Notes: generated by a model not told the origin, from the letters alone. Numbered from the stretch's first letter, positions 46,429 through 54,981 are shown. The stretch is 63,618 bases of DNA from Muribaculaceae bacterium (GCA_022510405.1 JAFLTP010000018.1:1-63618), one strand, 5' to 3'. Numbers and translations: made by a program.

Positions 46429-46684
46429 AGTATTTTGTTTTGGTATTTTACAAGTAATTGTTTGGTATATTATAAACGTTTAAATACCATTCTATGTTTC
46501 AAACACTATATAAAAAAGGTGGAAAAGGTTTTTCAAAGCACATTCAATAATTTATGATTCAATGTAGAAACGGCTTCTGAGACCGAAATAACTTGAATCA
46601 CAACTACTTTACAATATCACATTGCTAATTGTTTGAAAATCAAGATGTTTGCTCTTATATTCTGATTATCAACAAATTAGCAAT

Positions 46685-46694
46685 GGGGGGGGGG
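46685..46694 (+). repeat. G10 homopolymer tract upstream of a surface-glycan gene pair
   Basis: Ten consecutive G in an otherwise AT-rich 358-bp gap, 20 bp upstream of the predicted -33 box at 46714. Long G runs are rare in genomes of this composition and prone to slippage. The rest of 46429-46786 holds no other recognisable element. Confidence 0.8.
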
Positions 46695-46713
46695 TAAATG
46701 ATTTTTGCAAAAA

Positions 46714-46744
46714 TTTTTTTAATCGAATAATTAAAGTATATTTG
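46714..46744 (+). promoter_or_regulatory. Promoter of the transferase/aminotransferase pair
   Basis: TATATTTG at 46737-46744 is an exact -7 box and TTTT (3 of 4) lies 19 nt upstream. The predicted leader is about 36 nt. The G10 tract lies at about -57 to -66. Confidence 0.6.
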
Positions 46745-46786
46745 CAAATTATCTAACCAACATAGCGATAGAATCACTGCCTATAT

Positions 46787-47914
46787 ATGGAACATTGGAT
46801 TTTCAACGACCTGATAGCATTTTTCGTTTCGATTTTTTTGGCAGGGATAATAATACCCCAAATACTGTTGATTGCGTTCAGGAAAAACTTATTTGATGAA
46901 GTAGATGAAAGAAAGATACATAAGGGCGTCATACCAAGATTAGGAGGCATCGCTTTTTTCCCGTCCATCCTCTTTTCGTTTTTTGTTGTCTTAGGATTCA
47001 GTCTGAAATATTATGGGTGGGAAACCGTGGGGCCATATATGGAAGTGATGGTACCCTTCTATTTCATGGTTTGTGCGGTGTTGTTGATGTTTTTGGTGGG
47101 TATAGCCGATGATTTAATCGGGGTTAGATATATGGCGAAATTCGCCATCCAGATTTTGGCTTCCATACTGATAGTTTTTTCAGGACAATATATCGACAAT
47201 TTCTTTGGTTTCCTTTGGATTCATCATATTTATGACTGGATTGGCTGGATAGTGACTGCATTCATGGTTGTATATGTGGTCAATGCCATAAACTTAATTG
47301 ACGGCATAGATGGTTTGGCTTCCGGGTTAAGCACAGTCGCATTCATATTCTATACCATAATCTTCTTTCAAGCGGGTCAATATGCCTATTCATTGTTGGC
47401 GGCCGCTTCTGCCGGTACGCTTATGCCCTTCTTCTACTACAATGTGTTTGGCAATGTGAAAAAACAAAAGAAAATCTTTATGGGCGACACCGGAGCATTG
47501 ACCACCGGTATGATCCTGATTTTTTTGGCTATAGAAATGCTTCACATAGACGATACTGAAAAAGTTTTGACCTATAATCCCGTGATTTTAGGAATCTCCC
47601 CGCTTATATTGCCATTGTTTGATGTTGTGAGAGTTTACCTTCACAGAGTGGTGAGGCATAAGAACCCATTCTTACCCGACAAAGCTCATATCCATCATAA
47701 ACTTTTGGCTTTAGGATTGAATCAAAGGATAGCGTTGATAGTGATACTGCTATGGTCGATGTTCTTCATAGTCATCAACATGTTCCTCTCAACATTCCTG
47801 AACCCGACATTTATCATAATTGGTGATGTATTCCTCTACACTATCACGAACATCATACTGACTCAAATTATACATAATCGGGAGAAACAATTGGGTAAAA
47901 AACTTTGTGACTAA
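46787..47914 (+). CDS. Undecaprenyl-phosphate sugar-1-phosphate transferase (MraY/WecA family)
   Basis: 375-residue polytopic inner-membrane enzyme that attaches a sugar-1-phosphate, probably N-acetylglucosamine-1-phosphate, to undecaprenyl phosphate to begin a surface glycan. Ten to eleven membrane segments. Family motifs: GIADDLIGVRYMAKF near residue 105, NAINLIDGIDGLASGLS near residue 166, FMGDTGALTTG near residue 231 and the HIHH motif near residue 302. The presence of HIHHKLL fits WecA-like rather than MraY. 3 nt upstream of the aminotransferase. Confidence 0.92.
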   Translation: MEHWIFNDLIAFFVSIFLAGIIIPQILLIAFRKNLFDEVDERKIHKGVIPRLGGIAFFPSILFSFFVVLGFSLKYYGWETVGPYMEVMVPFYFMVCAVLLMFLVGIADDLIGVRYMAKFAIQILASILIVFSGQYIDNFFGFLWIHHIYDWIGWIVTAFMVVYVVNAINLIDGIDGLASGLSTVAFIFYTIIFFQAGQYAYSLLAAASAGTLMPFFYYNVFGNVKKQKKIFMGDTGALTTGMILIFLAIEMLHIDDTEKVLTYNPVILGISPLILPLFDVVRVYLHRVVRHKNPFLPDKAHIHHKLLALGLNQRIALIVILLWSMFFIVINMFLSTFLNPTFIIIGDVFLYTITNIILTQIIHNREKQLGKKLCD

Positions 47915-47917
47915 GCC

Positions 47918-49204
47918 GTGGACCGAATCCATCTCTGCCTTAACCATATGTCCGGGAAAGAACTGGACTATGTAATCAAAGCCTTTGAAGGCAACTGGAT
48001 AGTGCCGCTCGGTCCGGACGTGGATGCATTTGAGGTATCACTTGAAAAATTTGTCAATAAAGTCTCCACTGACTCTCAACTTAACACCAACAAATCAAAA
48101 TTAACCCCACACCCTGTTGTGGCCCTTTCATCGGGTACCGCTGCCCTGCATCTTGCTTTGGCATGCTGTGATGTGAAACCCGGTGATGAAGTGTTGGTGC
48201 AATCATTCACTTTCTGTGCATCCAGCAATCCGGTAACTTATCTCGGTGCAACCCCGGTATTTATAGATTCAGAACCGGATACCTGGAATATGGATCCCGG
48301 ACTCTTGGAATTTGCAATAAAAGACCGCATAGAAAAAACCGGAAAGAAACCCAAAGCTATCATACCCGTGGCATTATACGGAATGCCTTATCAAATCGAC
48401 AAGATAATGGAGATAGCCAACCGTCATGATATTCCGGTGATTGAAGATGCGGCAGAAGGCTTTGGTTCAAGGTTTAAGGGTAAGGTGCTCGGAACATTCG
48501 GACGATTCGGAGTTCTAAGTTTCAACGGCAATAAGATGATCACAACCTCCGGAGGGGGTGCATTGATATGCGATGACGAGGAAGCTAAAAAGGAAGTGAT
48601 GTTTTATGCCACCCAGGCTCGTGAATCCTATCCCTATTATCAACATGAGAGAATCGGCTATAACTACCGGATGAGCAATATCTGCGCAGCAATCGGTAGA
48701 GGTCAGATGACTATCTTGGAGGATCATATAGCCCACCATAAACATGTGCAGGAAAAATATATCGAACTCCTGAAGGATGTTGAGGGAATCACCATACATC
48801 AAGCCCCAAATGGCAACTATGACTCCAACTATTGGCTATGTACAGCAATCCTTGATCCCGACTTAAAAATAAAGGGACAGGAAAACGCTTACAAAGAAAG
48901 TGTGAAGGGAGCTGTGGGAGGTGCTGCGGGTGTTACCCATAAATCAGAGTCCATCCATACCGACCACGAGCCAAATCCAAATGTAGAGGCTCTTAGAATT
49001 GCGCTTGACAAAGCCAATATCGAATCCAGACCTTTATGGAAACCTATGCATCGGCAACCGGTGTATCGTAATAATCCTGCCTATATAAATGGCGTTTCGG
49101 ATTCCTTGTTTAAAGTTGGGATATGTCTTCCTTCCGGTCCTTATGTCACAGATTCCCATCTTGATTACATTGTATCCACTATAAAACGAAATATTTCTTA
49201 TTAA
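47918..49204 (+). CDS. DegT/DnrJ/EryC1-family sugar aminotransferase
   Basis: 428-residue PLP enzyme converting a nucleotide keto-sugar to an amino-sugar for glycan assembly. The start is GTG 47918, giving MDRIHLCLNHMSGKEL, which matches family N-termini; no ATG fits. The PLP Lys is in LSFNGNKMITTSGGG near residue 207. Also visible: IEDAAEGFGSRFKGK and NYRMSNICAAIGRGQ. A segment STDSQLNTNKSKLTPHP (about residues 50-66) sits where relatives have only a few residues before the conserved SSGTAALH; its DNA resembles the heptad arrays. Confidence 0.92.
   Translation: MDRIHLCLNHMSGKELDYVIKAFEGNWIVPLGPDVDAFEVSLEKFVNKVSTDSQLNTNKSKLTPHPVVALSSGTAALHLALACCDVKPGDEVLVQSFTFCASSNPVTYLGATPVFIDSEPDTWNMDPGLLEFAIKDRIEKTGKKPKAIIPVALYGMPYQIDKIMEIANRHDIPVIEDAAEGFGSRFKGKVLGTFGRFGVLSFNGNKMITTSGGGALICDDEEAKKEVMFYATQARESYPYYQHERIGYNYRMSNICAAIGRGQMTILEDHIAHHKHVQEKYIELLKDVEGITIHQAPNGNYDSNYWLCTAILDPDLKIKGQENAYKESVKGAVGGAAGVTHKSESIHTDHEPNPNVEALRIALDKANIESRPLWKPMHRQPVYRNNPAYINGVSDSLFKVGICLPSGPYVTDSHLDYIVSTIKRNISY
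48071..48115 (+). repeat. Heptad-like sequence inside the DegT coding region
   Basis: The stretch reads as degenerate 7-bp units in the A/C-rich orientation (CTCTCAA, CTTAACA, CCAACAA, ATCAAAA, TTAACCC, CACACCC). Its peptide SKLTPHP also appears in the translated repeat at 3890-3990 (NSKL, LTPHN, LTPHT). The frame is kept. Confidence 0.5.
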
Positions 49205-49214
49205 TTCTCTGAAA

Positions 49215-49243
49215 GTCCGGTGTATAAATCCGGGCTTTTTTTT
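49215..49243 (+). terminator. Intrinsic terminator after the DegT gene
   Basis: A 6-bp stem, 49215-49220 with 49230-49235 (one G-U pair), a 9-nt loop and a run of eight T. It starts 10 nt after the stop codon. Confidence 0.85.
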
Positions 49244-49359
49244 CAAAAAGAGAGGTTTAATTTGTAATTTTTCTCCCCACGGTTAATTAATCAACGTCTA
49301 CTTGAAATTTATCTCTAAATCCTAAAGTGTAAATCTCATAAATTTTAGAAATAATTCTT

Positions 49360-49367
49360 TATCTTCG
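49360..49367 (+). promoter_or_regulatory. Possible -7 box for the patatin gene
   Basis: TATCTTCG matches TAnnTTTG at 7 of 8 positions, 19 nt before the ATG. No -33 box. Confidence 0.3.
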
Positions 49368-49386
49368 CACAATAAAATCAAGACAT

Positions 49387-51735
49387 ATGAGATTATCCCG
49401 ATTCCTTATTATATCTACTTTTTTATTCGTTAATTTTATAATCTTTTCCCAAACCACGACTGAAAATAAAAAGAAAGGAAAAGAAGAAACCGTCGGACTT
49501 GTTCTTTCAGGAGGCGGTGCCAAAGGAATCGCACATATCGGAGTGATTAAAGCACTCGAAGACAACGATATCCCAATCAATTATGTCACCGGCACTTCGA
49601 TGGGTGCCATCGTCGGGTCGTTATACAGTTGCGGCTGGACTCCAAACCAAATGCTCGACTTAATCCTTTCCCCCGGATTCAAGAACTGGAGCAGCGGCAC
49701 GCTAAACAAAAAATATGAATATTATGTATCTTTGGATCAACCAACTCCCAAATGGCTGACCATCAACCCAGGAAGAACGGACAGCACCAATATCTTCTCT
49801 CATATCATACCGACTTCCCTCATCAATCCGATACCGATGAACCTGGAGTTCCTTGAACTCTATTCTCCATACACCGAACAATGCGGTGAAAATTTCAACA
49901 ATCTTTTTGTTCCGTTCAGATGTGTCACCAGCGATGTGTATCATAAACATAAGATAGTGCTTGGTTCCGGATCTCTTGGTGATGCTGTAAGGGCTTCCAT
50001 GAGTTTTCCTTTGGTATTCAAGCCAATAAAAATTGACGGAGTGCTGGTGTATGACGGAGGTATATACGACAATTTCCCCGTTGATGTGATGCAGCAGGAT
50101 TTCGATCCTGATTTTATAATCGGAGTATCCGTATCCGCTCCGGATGGTAAACCTATCCCGGGTGACATCTACAGTCAACTTGAGGATATGATTATCCAAA
50201 ACAACAATTACGACGTGCCTTCCAAAGATGGGGTCAAGATCCAGGTGCCGGTGCTTAGTTACGGAGTGCTGGATTGGGGTGCGGCAAACGAAATTTATGA
50301 GATAGGATATAAGACGGGCCTTTCCATGGTCGACTCCATCAAAAAAAGAATCTCAGTGAGAGAACCCCTTGCTGAAGTCACAAAACGTCGTGAGAAATTC
50401 GCATCTAAAACCCCAACGGTAACCTTTGATTCAATTGTAGTGACCGGTGCCACTCCTTCCCAAACTAAATATCTCACATTCCTTTTCGAAGGGAAAAGAA
50501 AGAAAAAACAACCTTTCCAACCCATTGGTCTGGAACAGGTAAAGGAAGGCTATTACAGAGCGGTTGAGGAAGGTAAGCTTTATAATCTGTTGCCACAAGC
50601 TAAATTCAATGACGACGGGAAAAACGTATTATTCCTTGAAGCGACCGTTAAATCACCTTGGTCAGTCGGTGTGGGAGGATGGATAACAAGTTCCACCAAC
50701 AGCATGCTTTATCTCACGGCCGGATACCATACTTTAAGTTTCAACAGCCTCAGCGTAGACTTCGGCGGATGGCTGGGTCAATCGTATTATGGCGCCCAAT
50801 TGAGGGGGAAAATCGACCTGACCTCCTCCACCCCTTCATATCTTGAACTGGAAGGTGTTTTCAGCCGCCAAAAATATTACAACGAAGAAATCCTTTTCTT
50901 CCAATCCAACCTCCCTTCTTTTATAAACGAGTTTGAGGAATATGTGAGATTAAAATATAAATGGGCAATGGGACACCCCGCTAAAGGATTCCTAAGCCTT
51001 GGCTACGGAAGGGTTCAAGACACCTACTTCCCTCAATTAGAATCAGATTACTATCACTTATACAAAGATAGAAATGTCTATCATATAGCGACCCTTCAGG
51101 GAGGAATAGAACTGAACACCCTTAACAATCTTATGTATCCATCCGAGGGCCGGGAATGGTTGTTGAGGTTGATGCTGAATCATGAAGAAAGCCAGTTGCG
51201 TATTTACGAGGCTGAACCTCTGCATAAATGGCAACATCAATTTGTGGGATCGGTGGAACTTCTCTGGAAACATTATTTCGACATCCACAACCATTTTAAA
51301 TTTGGTGCAATGGCCAACGGTATCTATACTTTCAACAAACTTTACCAGGACTATACCTCTACAATGATACATGCACCGGCATTTGCTCCGACTCCATCAA
51401 CCAAAAACTATTACAATCCGGCATTCAGGTCGCCGAGTTATTTGGCTGCCGGCTTAATGCCTATATGGTCACCCTTCAACCATGCCCAATTACGTGGAGA
51501 TTTCTATATGTTCCTTCCAATCCGATACATATCCCCTGACTATAATGAACCGATTGCAAAATATGACGGATGGTTCAAACGACCTCAATACATATGCGAG
51601 GTTGCCGCCGTATATAATTTCCCTTTCTCAAGCCTATCGGTATACGTGAACTATCTTTCCTCCCCTCATAAAGGGTCTTGGAATTTCGGAATCAATTTCG
51701 GTCTATTCTTCCAGGCACCCAAACTGATCCGTTGA
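49387..51735 (+). CDS. Patatin-like phospholipase fused to outer-membrane beta-barrel
   Basis: 782 residues. Signal peptide (1-22). The patatin domain, about 36-320, has the oxyanion loop SGGGAKGIAHIG, catalytic Ser71 in GTSMGA and catalytic Asp in YDGGIYDNFP (Ser-Asp dyad). A POTRA-like segment follows (about 340-430), then a 16-strand BamA-type barrel ending FGINFGLFFQAPKLIR. This is the architecture of type Vd autotransporters (PlpD-like) and of Bacteroidota 'RssA/patatin' surface proteins, so the lipase may stay attached to or be exported through the barrel. Its 3' end overlaps the convergent apbE gene by 44 bp. Confidence 0.9.
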   Translation: MRLSRFLIISTFLFVNFIIFSQTTTENKKKGKEETVGLVLSGGGAKGIAHIGVIKALEDNDIPINYVTGTSMGAIVGSLYSCGWTPNQMLDLILSPGFKNWSSGTLNKKYEYYVSLDQPTPKWLTINPGRTDSTNIFSHIIPTSLINPIPMNLEFLELYSPYTEQCGENFNNLFVPFRCVTSDVYHKHKIVLGSGSLGDAVRASMSFPLVFKPIKIDGVLVYDGGIYDNFPVDVMQQDFDPDFIIGVSVSAPDGKPIPGDIYSQLEDMIIQNNNYDVPSKDGVKIQVPVLSYGVLDWGAANEIYEIGYKTGLSMVDSIKKRISVREPLAEVTKRREKFASKTPTVTFDSIVVTGATPSQTKYLTFLFEGKRKKKQPFQPIGLEQVKEGYYRAVEEGKLYNLLPQAKFNDDGKNVLFLEATVKSPWSVGVGGWITSSTNSMLYLTAGYHTLSFNSLSVDFGGWLGQSYYGAQLRGKIDLTSSTPSYLELEGVFSRQKYYNEEILFFQSNLPSFINEFEEYVRLKYKWAMGHPAKGFLSLGYGRVQDTYFPQLESDYYHLYKDRNVYHIATLQGGIELNTLNNLMYPSEGREWLLRLMLNHEESQLRIYEAEPLHKWQHQFVGSVELLWKHYFDIHNHFKFGAMANGIYTFNKLYQDYTSTMIHAPAFAPTPSTKNYYNPAFRSPSYLAAGLMPIWSPFNHAQLRGDFYMFLPIRYISPDYNEPIAKYDGWFKRPQYICEVAAVYNFPFSSLSVYVNYLSSPHKGSWNFGINFGLFFQAPKLIR

Positions 51736-52660
51736 CAGAGATAAGGAAACCTTCCACTCCGGCTTTCTCCAACAGCAGGACAGCCTCTTGCAAAGTTCCC
51801 GCCATACATGCGGTAGCCAATCCGTCGGCCTCCATACAAGTCGGTGCGATAACGGTTGCACTCAAAATTTCTCCCGCAACGGGTCTTCCTGTCAACGGTG
51901 ATATTGTATGGGCAACCTTGCGTCCGTTCTCTTCCCTGTAATTTCTATAGTTGCCGGACGTGGCTACTCCCACATCGGTCAATTCCAATATCTCGGCAGC
52001 CTCTTCTCCCGGAGCCAAGTCCTCTTGCGGCATGTCTATAGCGATTCTCCATTTTCCTCCCGAAGGGCTTGCACCCCTTAAAGCTATCTCACCTCCGATT
52101 TCTACCATATAATCGTTGACTCCGTTACGTCTGAACATCTCCCCTACCGCATCGCAACCATAACCTTTGGCAATGGCAGAGAAATTAAACCGGGTGCGGA
52201 GGTCATCCTTAATTATCCAATCATCATCTCTATGTGTCTTCCGGATTCCTACAAAAGTCAAGATGCTGTCTATCGCCAAGGTATCTTTTGAGGCAACATG
52301 ACCCAATCCGAATCCCCATGCATCTACAAGGGGAGAAACTGTTGGATCGAATTTACCTTCACTCAAAAGGCTTATCTTTTTAGCTTCATCATATACAATG
52401 ACAAGATGTCGGTCTGCCCTAACTTTTTCGGAATTGTTCAGCTGAGATATGAGCGAATTCTTGTCAAAAACCGAGAGACTGTTGCCCACCTCATTTAACA
52501 CCGGAAGGATAGAATCCTGAAGTTGGGCCCGACCTTTGTATGTGATATGGTAAACCGTATTCCAAATCATACCTTCTGTTTTCACATATCCTTCATGTTT
52601 GGAACAACCAACTGAAATTCCAAGTATGACCAAAGCCAACAAACCTAAATACTTTTTCAT
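51692..52660 (-). CDS. apbE: FAD:protein FMN transferase ApbE lipoprotein
   Basis: Attaches FMN to threonine of exported flavoproteins such as NqrB/NqrC and RnfG. ATG 52660 gives 322 residues with a signal peptide and lipobox ISVGC. The longer open frame to 52945 overlaps the divergent DJ-1 gene and lacks a signal. Motifs: FDPTVSPLVDAWGFG near residue 120, AIAKGYGCDAVGEMF, IGGEIALRG, and the C-terminal HTISPLTGRPV with the catalytic His plus ADGLATACM. No Nqr or Rnf genes lie in this window. Confidence 0.93.
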   Translation of the reverse strand: MKKYLGLLALVILGISVGCSKHEGYVKTEGMIWNTVYHITYKGRAQLQDSILPVLNEVGNSLSVFDKNSLISQLNNSEKVRADRHLVIVYDEAKKISLLSEGKFDPTVSPLVDAWGFGLGHVASKDTLAIDSILTFVGIRKTHRDDDWIIKDDLRTRFNFSAIAKGYGCDAVGEMFRRNGVNDYMVEIGGEIALRGASPSGGKWRIAIDMPQEDLAPGEEAAEILELTDVGVATSGNYRNYREENGRKVAHTISPLTGRPVAGEILSATVIAPTCMEADGLATACMAGTLQEAVLLLEKAGVEGFLISVNGSVWVPGRIDRN

Positions 52661-52680
52661 ATTTCCTAAAATTATGAAGA

Positions 52681-52688
52681 CAAATTTA
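52681..52688 (-). promoter_or_regulatory. -7 box for apbE
   Basis: Minus-strand TAAATTTG (exact -7 match) 20 nt before the apbE ATG. It shares a 52-bp divergent gap with the DJ-1 gene's -7 box. No -33 box seen. Confidence 0.45.
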
Positions 52689-52699
52689 GGCATTTTCAT

Positions 52700-52707
52700 T
52701 AACTTTG
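52700..52707 (+). promoter_or_regulatory. -7 box abutting the DJ-1 start codon
   Basis: TAACTTTG is an exact -7 match and ends 5 nt before ATG 52713. Transcription should start at or next to the A of the start codon, predicting a leaderless mRNA. Confidence 0.45.
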
Positions 52708-52712
52708 CTATT

Positions 52713-53303
52713 ATGAAAGAATCATTTGTTTTCCTTGCTGCCGGTTTCGAAGAAATCGAGGCAATCACAGTAATCGACGTATTGCGTCGGGCCGGTATGA
52801 ATGTACAGACTGTTTCCATCACTTCCGCCCTCCAGGTGAAAGGCGCGCATGGAATAACTGTCAACGCCGACCTATTGTTTGACAACACACTGTTTTCTAA
52901 TCCTGATTGGCTTATACTGCCCGGAGGAATGCCCGGCGCCACCAATCTTTATGAATTCGGTCCTCTACAAGGCTTGCTGAGGAGTCAGTTAGAATCAAAA
53001 GAAGGAAGAATCGCCGCCTTATGCGCCTCGCCGGCTGTTGTGTTAGGGCAACTTGGCCTACTTAAGGGAGAAAAAGCCACTTGTTATCCGGGTTTTGAAC
53101 ATCTTGCCGATGGAGCAGAAATAGTTGACGAACCGGTTGTGGTGAGCAACAAATTTGTAACCGGCAACGGTCCGGCAAATGCTCTCCCATGGGCACTTAC
53201 CATAGTGATGGAGGCTTTGGGACAGGAAGCTGCAGCTAAAGTGGCAAGCGGTATGCTCTATTATCCTACAGAATTGAATCCTCAGGTCAATTATTTCGGT
53301 TGA
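52713..53303 (+). CDS. DJ-1/PfpI (YajL/ThiJ) family protein
   Basis: 196 residues from ATG 52713; the open frame to 52599 overlaps apbE. The DJ-1 fold shows the conserved Glu in LAAGFEEIEA near residue 15, the nucleophilic Cys in ALCASPAVVLG near residue 107, and NGPANALPWALTI near the end. Members are chaperones, deglycases or glyoxalases; the activity here cannot be read from sequence. It is 12 nt upstream of the YigZ gene. Confidence 0.92.
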   Translation: MKESFVFLAAGFEEIEAITVIDVLRRAGMNVQTVSITSALQVKGAHGITVNADLLFDNTLFSNPDWLILPGGMPGATNLYEFGPLQGLLRSQLESKEGRIAALCASPAVVLGQLGLLKGEKATCYPGFEHLADGAEIVDEPVVVSNKFVTGNGPANALPWALTIVMEALGQEAAAKVASGMLYYPTELNPQVNYFG

Positions 53304-53315
53304 TTTCCGGTTATA

Positions 53316-53903
53316 ATGGATTCATATTTCACCATTGCAAAAGAGGGAACAGGCATCTTTAAGGAAAAGATGAGCAAGTTTCTCTCTTTTGCCGTTTTGG
53401 TGGATTCTGCCGAAGAGGCCAAGGCGATTGTAAAGAAATATCAGAACGAATATCATGACTCCCGGCATGTATGTTGGGCATATATGATCGGAGCTGACCG
53501 TAACGAATGGCAACTTAACGACAATGGGGAGCCGTCGGGAACTGCCGGCAAACCGATCTTGGGACAGATAAACAGTTTCGGCCTTACCAATGTTCTGGTG
53601 ATCGTGGTCAGATACTTCGGTGGCATAAAATTGGGCACTCCGGGACTGATTGCCGCATACCGTGAGGCCGCACGTCTCGCACTTGAAGACGCGGGCAAAA
53701 AAGAAGTTCACAAGACCCAAACCGTTAAAATAACTTTCCCGTATGTGTCGTCCAACGAAGTGATGAAGATTATTAAATCGGAAGAGATTGAAGTACTGGA
53801 AAAATTATTTGACAATGCATGTGAAATGACCCTCTCATTCCGTGAAGACCATTCCGAAAGAATCCTTTCGCGACTCTCCAAAATCTCCGGCCTCACAACT
53901 TAA
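53316..53903 (+). CDS. YigZ/IMPACT family protein
   Basis: 195 residues. N-terminal UPF0029/IMPACT domain with SKFLSFAVLVDSAEEA, ARHVCWAYMIG-like SRHVCWAYMIG, and the family signature DNGEPSGTAGKPILGQI near residue 68 and VVRYFGGIKLGTPGLIAAY near residue 94, plus a C-terminal DUF1949 domain. Related proteins bind ribosomes or nucleic acid; a role in translation control is inferred from IMPACT/YIH1. Confidence 0.93.
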   Translation: MDSYFTIAKEGTGIFKEKMSKFLSFAVLVDSAEEAKAIVKKYQNEYHDSRHVCWAYMIGADRNEWQLNDNGEPSGTAGKPILGQINSFGLTNVLVIVVRYFGGIKLGTPGLIAAYREAARLALEDAGKKEVHKTQTVKITFPYVSSNEVMKIIKSEEIEVLEKLFDNACEMTLSFREDHSERILSRLSKISGLTT

Positions 53904-53930
53904 CTACAAGACTACTAGACTACTAGACTA
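53904..53930. repeat. 8-bp direct repeats between yigZ and the HAD gene
   Basis: ACTACAAG, then GACTACTA twice and a partial GACTA, fill the 30-nt gap. Similar in style to the heptads but with an 8-bp period. Confidence 0.5.
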
Positions 53931-53933
53931 AAA

Positions 53934-54674
53934 ATGAACTGGCTTTTCTTCGACCTCGACGACACTCTTTGGAATTTCTCTGCAAATTCAGCTGTAGCTC
54001 TGAGGAAACTATATGAGATTTCTCCAATACTGAAAAAACTTTTCAAGGACATCGAGGAATTCATAGATATATACCATGTCAACAACAAGTTGATGTGGGA
54101 TTTTTACGCCCAAGGAAAAGTTACCACCAAACAGTTGAAAGTGGAGAGATGGCGCCGCACATTAGCCACCCGTCAGTTTGAAGTCCTTACAGCGGTTTGC
54201 GAGGAACTTGACAGGAATTACCTGGATATCTTAGCGGAGGGTGAAGCCATGATTGAGGGCGTTGAAGATCTTTTGAAGAAAGTGACCAAGCATTCTCTTG
54301 TGGCAGTACTTTCCAATGGTTTCACAAAAACTCAATACAAAAAACTGCACTATTCGGGACTGGAAAAATATGTGACACGCACAATTGTGAGTGAGGAAAT
54401 CGGCATCAACAAACCGGATCCCAGACTTTTTGCATATGCCGTACAGGAAACCGGAGCCACCGAGCCGCTCTTGATGGTGGGAGACAATGCTGAAACGGAT
54501 GTCTACGGAGCCATGAGAGCCGGTTGGAATGCAATATGGTATAACCCCAGCGGGAATCCCTTTCCGAAGTCAGAAGACGACATGCGTAAAGATGGAGTCA
54601 GCCCATCCTTACTCCTGGCTACTGTGAAAAATATGCACGAACTCGAAGAAGTATTGGAAAATTTCTATAAGTGA
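53934..54674 (+). CDS. HAD-family phosphatase (YjjG-like nucleotidase)
   Basis: 246 residues, cytosolic. HAD motif I FFDLDDTLW with Asp7/Asp9, motif II VLSNGFTKTQ near residue 125, motif III Lys in INKPDPRLF near residue 160 and motif IV MVGDNAETDVYGA near residue 183. The helical cap type and overall sequence suggest YjjG-like 5'-nucleotidase or pyrimidine-nucleotide phosphatase. Substrate not provable. Confidence 0.9.
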   Translation: MNWLFFDLDDTLWNFSANSAVALRKLYEISPILKKLFKDIEEFIDIYHVNNKLMWDFYAQGKVTTKQLKVERWRRTLATRQFEVLTAVCEELDRNYLDILAEGEAMIEGVEDLLKKVTKHSLVAVLSNGFTKTQYKKLHYSGLEKYVTRTIVSEEIGINKPDPRLFAYAVQETGATEPLLMVGDNAETDVYGAMRAGWNAIWYNPSGNPFPKSEDDMRKDGVSPSLLLATVKNMHELEEVLENFYK

Positions 54675-54693
54675 AAAAAAATCACGATATTTG
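54662..54693 (+). promoter_or_regulatory. Promoter of the bS22-like/rng unit
   Basis: GATATTTG at 54686-54693 (7 of 8) with TTTC (3 of 4) 20 nt upstream at 54662-54665, overlapping the end of the HAD gene. Predicted leader about 77 nt. Confidence 0.4.
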
Positions 54694-54775
54694 CAGTGCC
54701 AAAACGGCCAAAGCAAAAATCGGTCAGCCCTGTGGTGGGCGATCAAAGATATATTAACGTAAATATTAATTAATT

Positions 54776-54865
54776 ATGCCAAGCGGAAAGAAAAGGAAAG
54801 GTCATAAGATGGCCACTCACAAACGCAAAAAAAGACTGAGGAAGAATCGTCACAAGAAGAAGTGA
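54776..54865 (+). CDS. bS22-like mini ribosomal protein (AURKAIP1/COX24 domain, 29 residues)
   Basis: ATG 54776 to TGA 54865 encodes a 29-residue, extremely basic peptide: 18 Lys, Arg or His residues around the core MATHKRKKRLRKNRHKK. This matches the Bacteroidota 'AURKAIP1/COX24 domain' protein, related to mitochondrial mS38 and mycobacterial bS22, which sits at the small-subunit decoding side. It lies 116 nt upstream of RNase G, consistent with a ribosome-linked unit. It is too short for most ORF callers. Confidence 0.88.
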   Translation: MPSGKKRKGHKMATHKRKKRLRKNRHKKK

Positions 54866-54981
54866 GGAAGGCTCGTAAAGAAAGGCAGACATACGCAAGT
54901 TGGGGACAAAAAACGACTTCGCTATGTCTGCAAGTTTTTTGTGCGTAACTGTTGGGTAGAACAGTTTGAATTTTTTTCAAT

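Noticed and set aside
51692..52945. ApbE start at 52945 and DJ-1 start at 52599
   Set aside because: Both extend into each other; the lipoprotein signal (52660) and family start (52713) fix the real ones.
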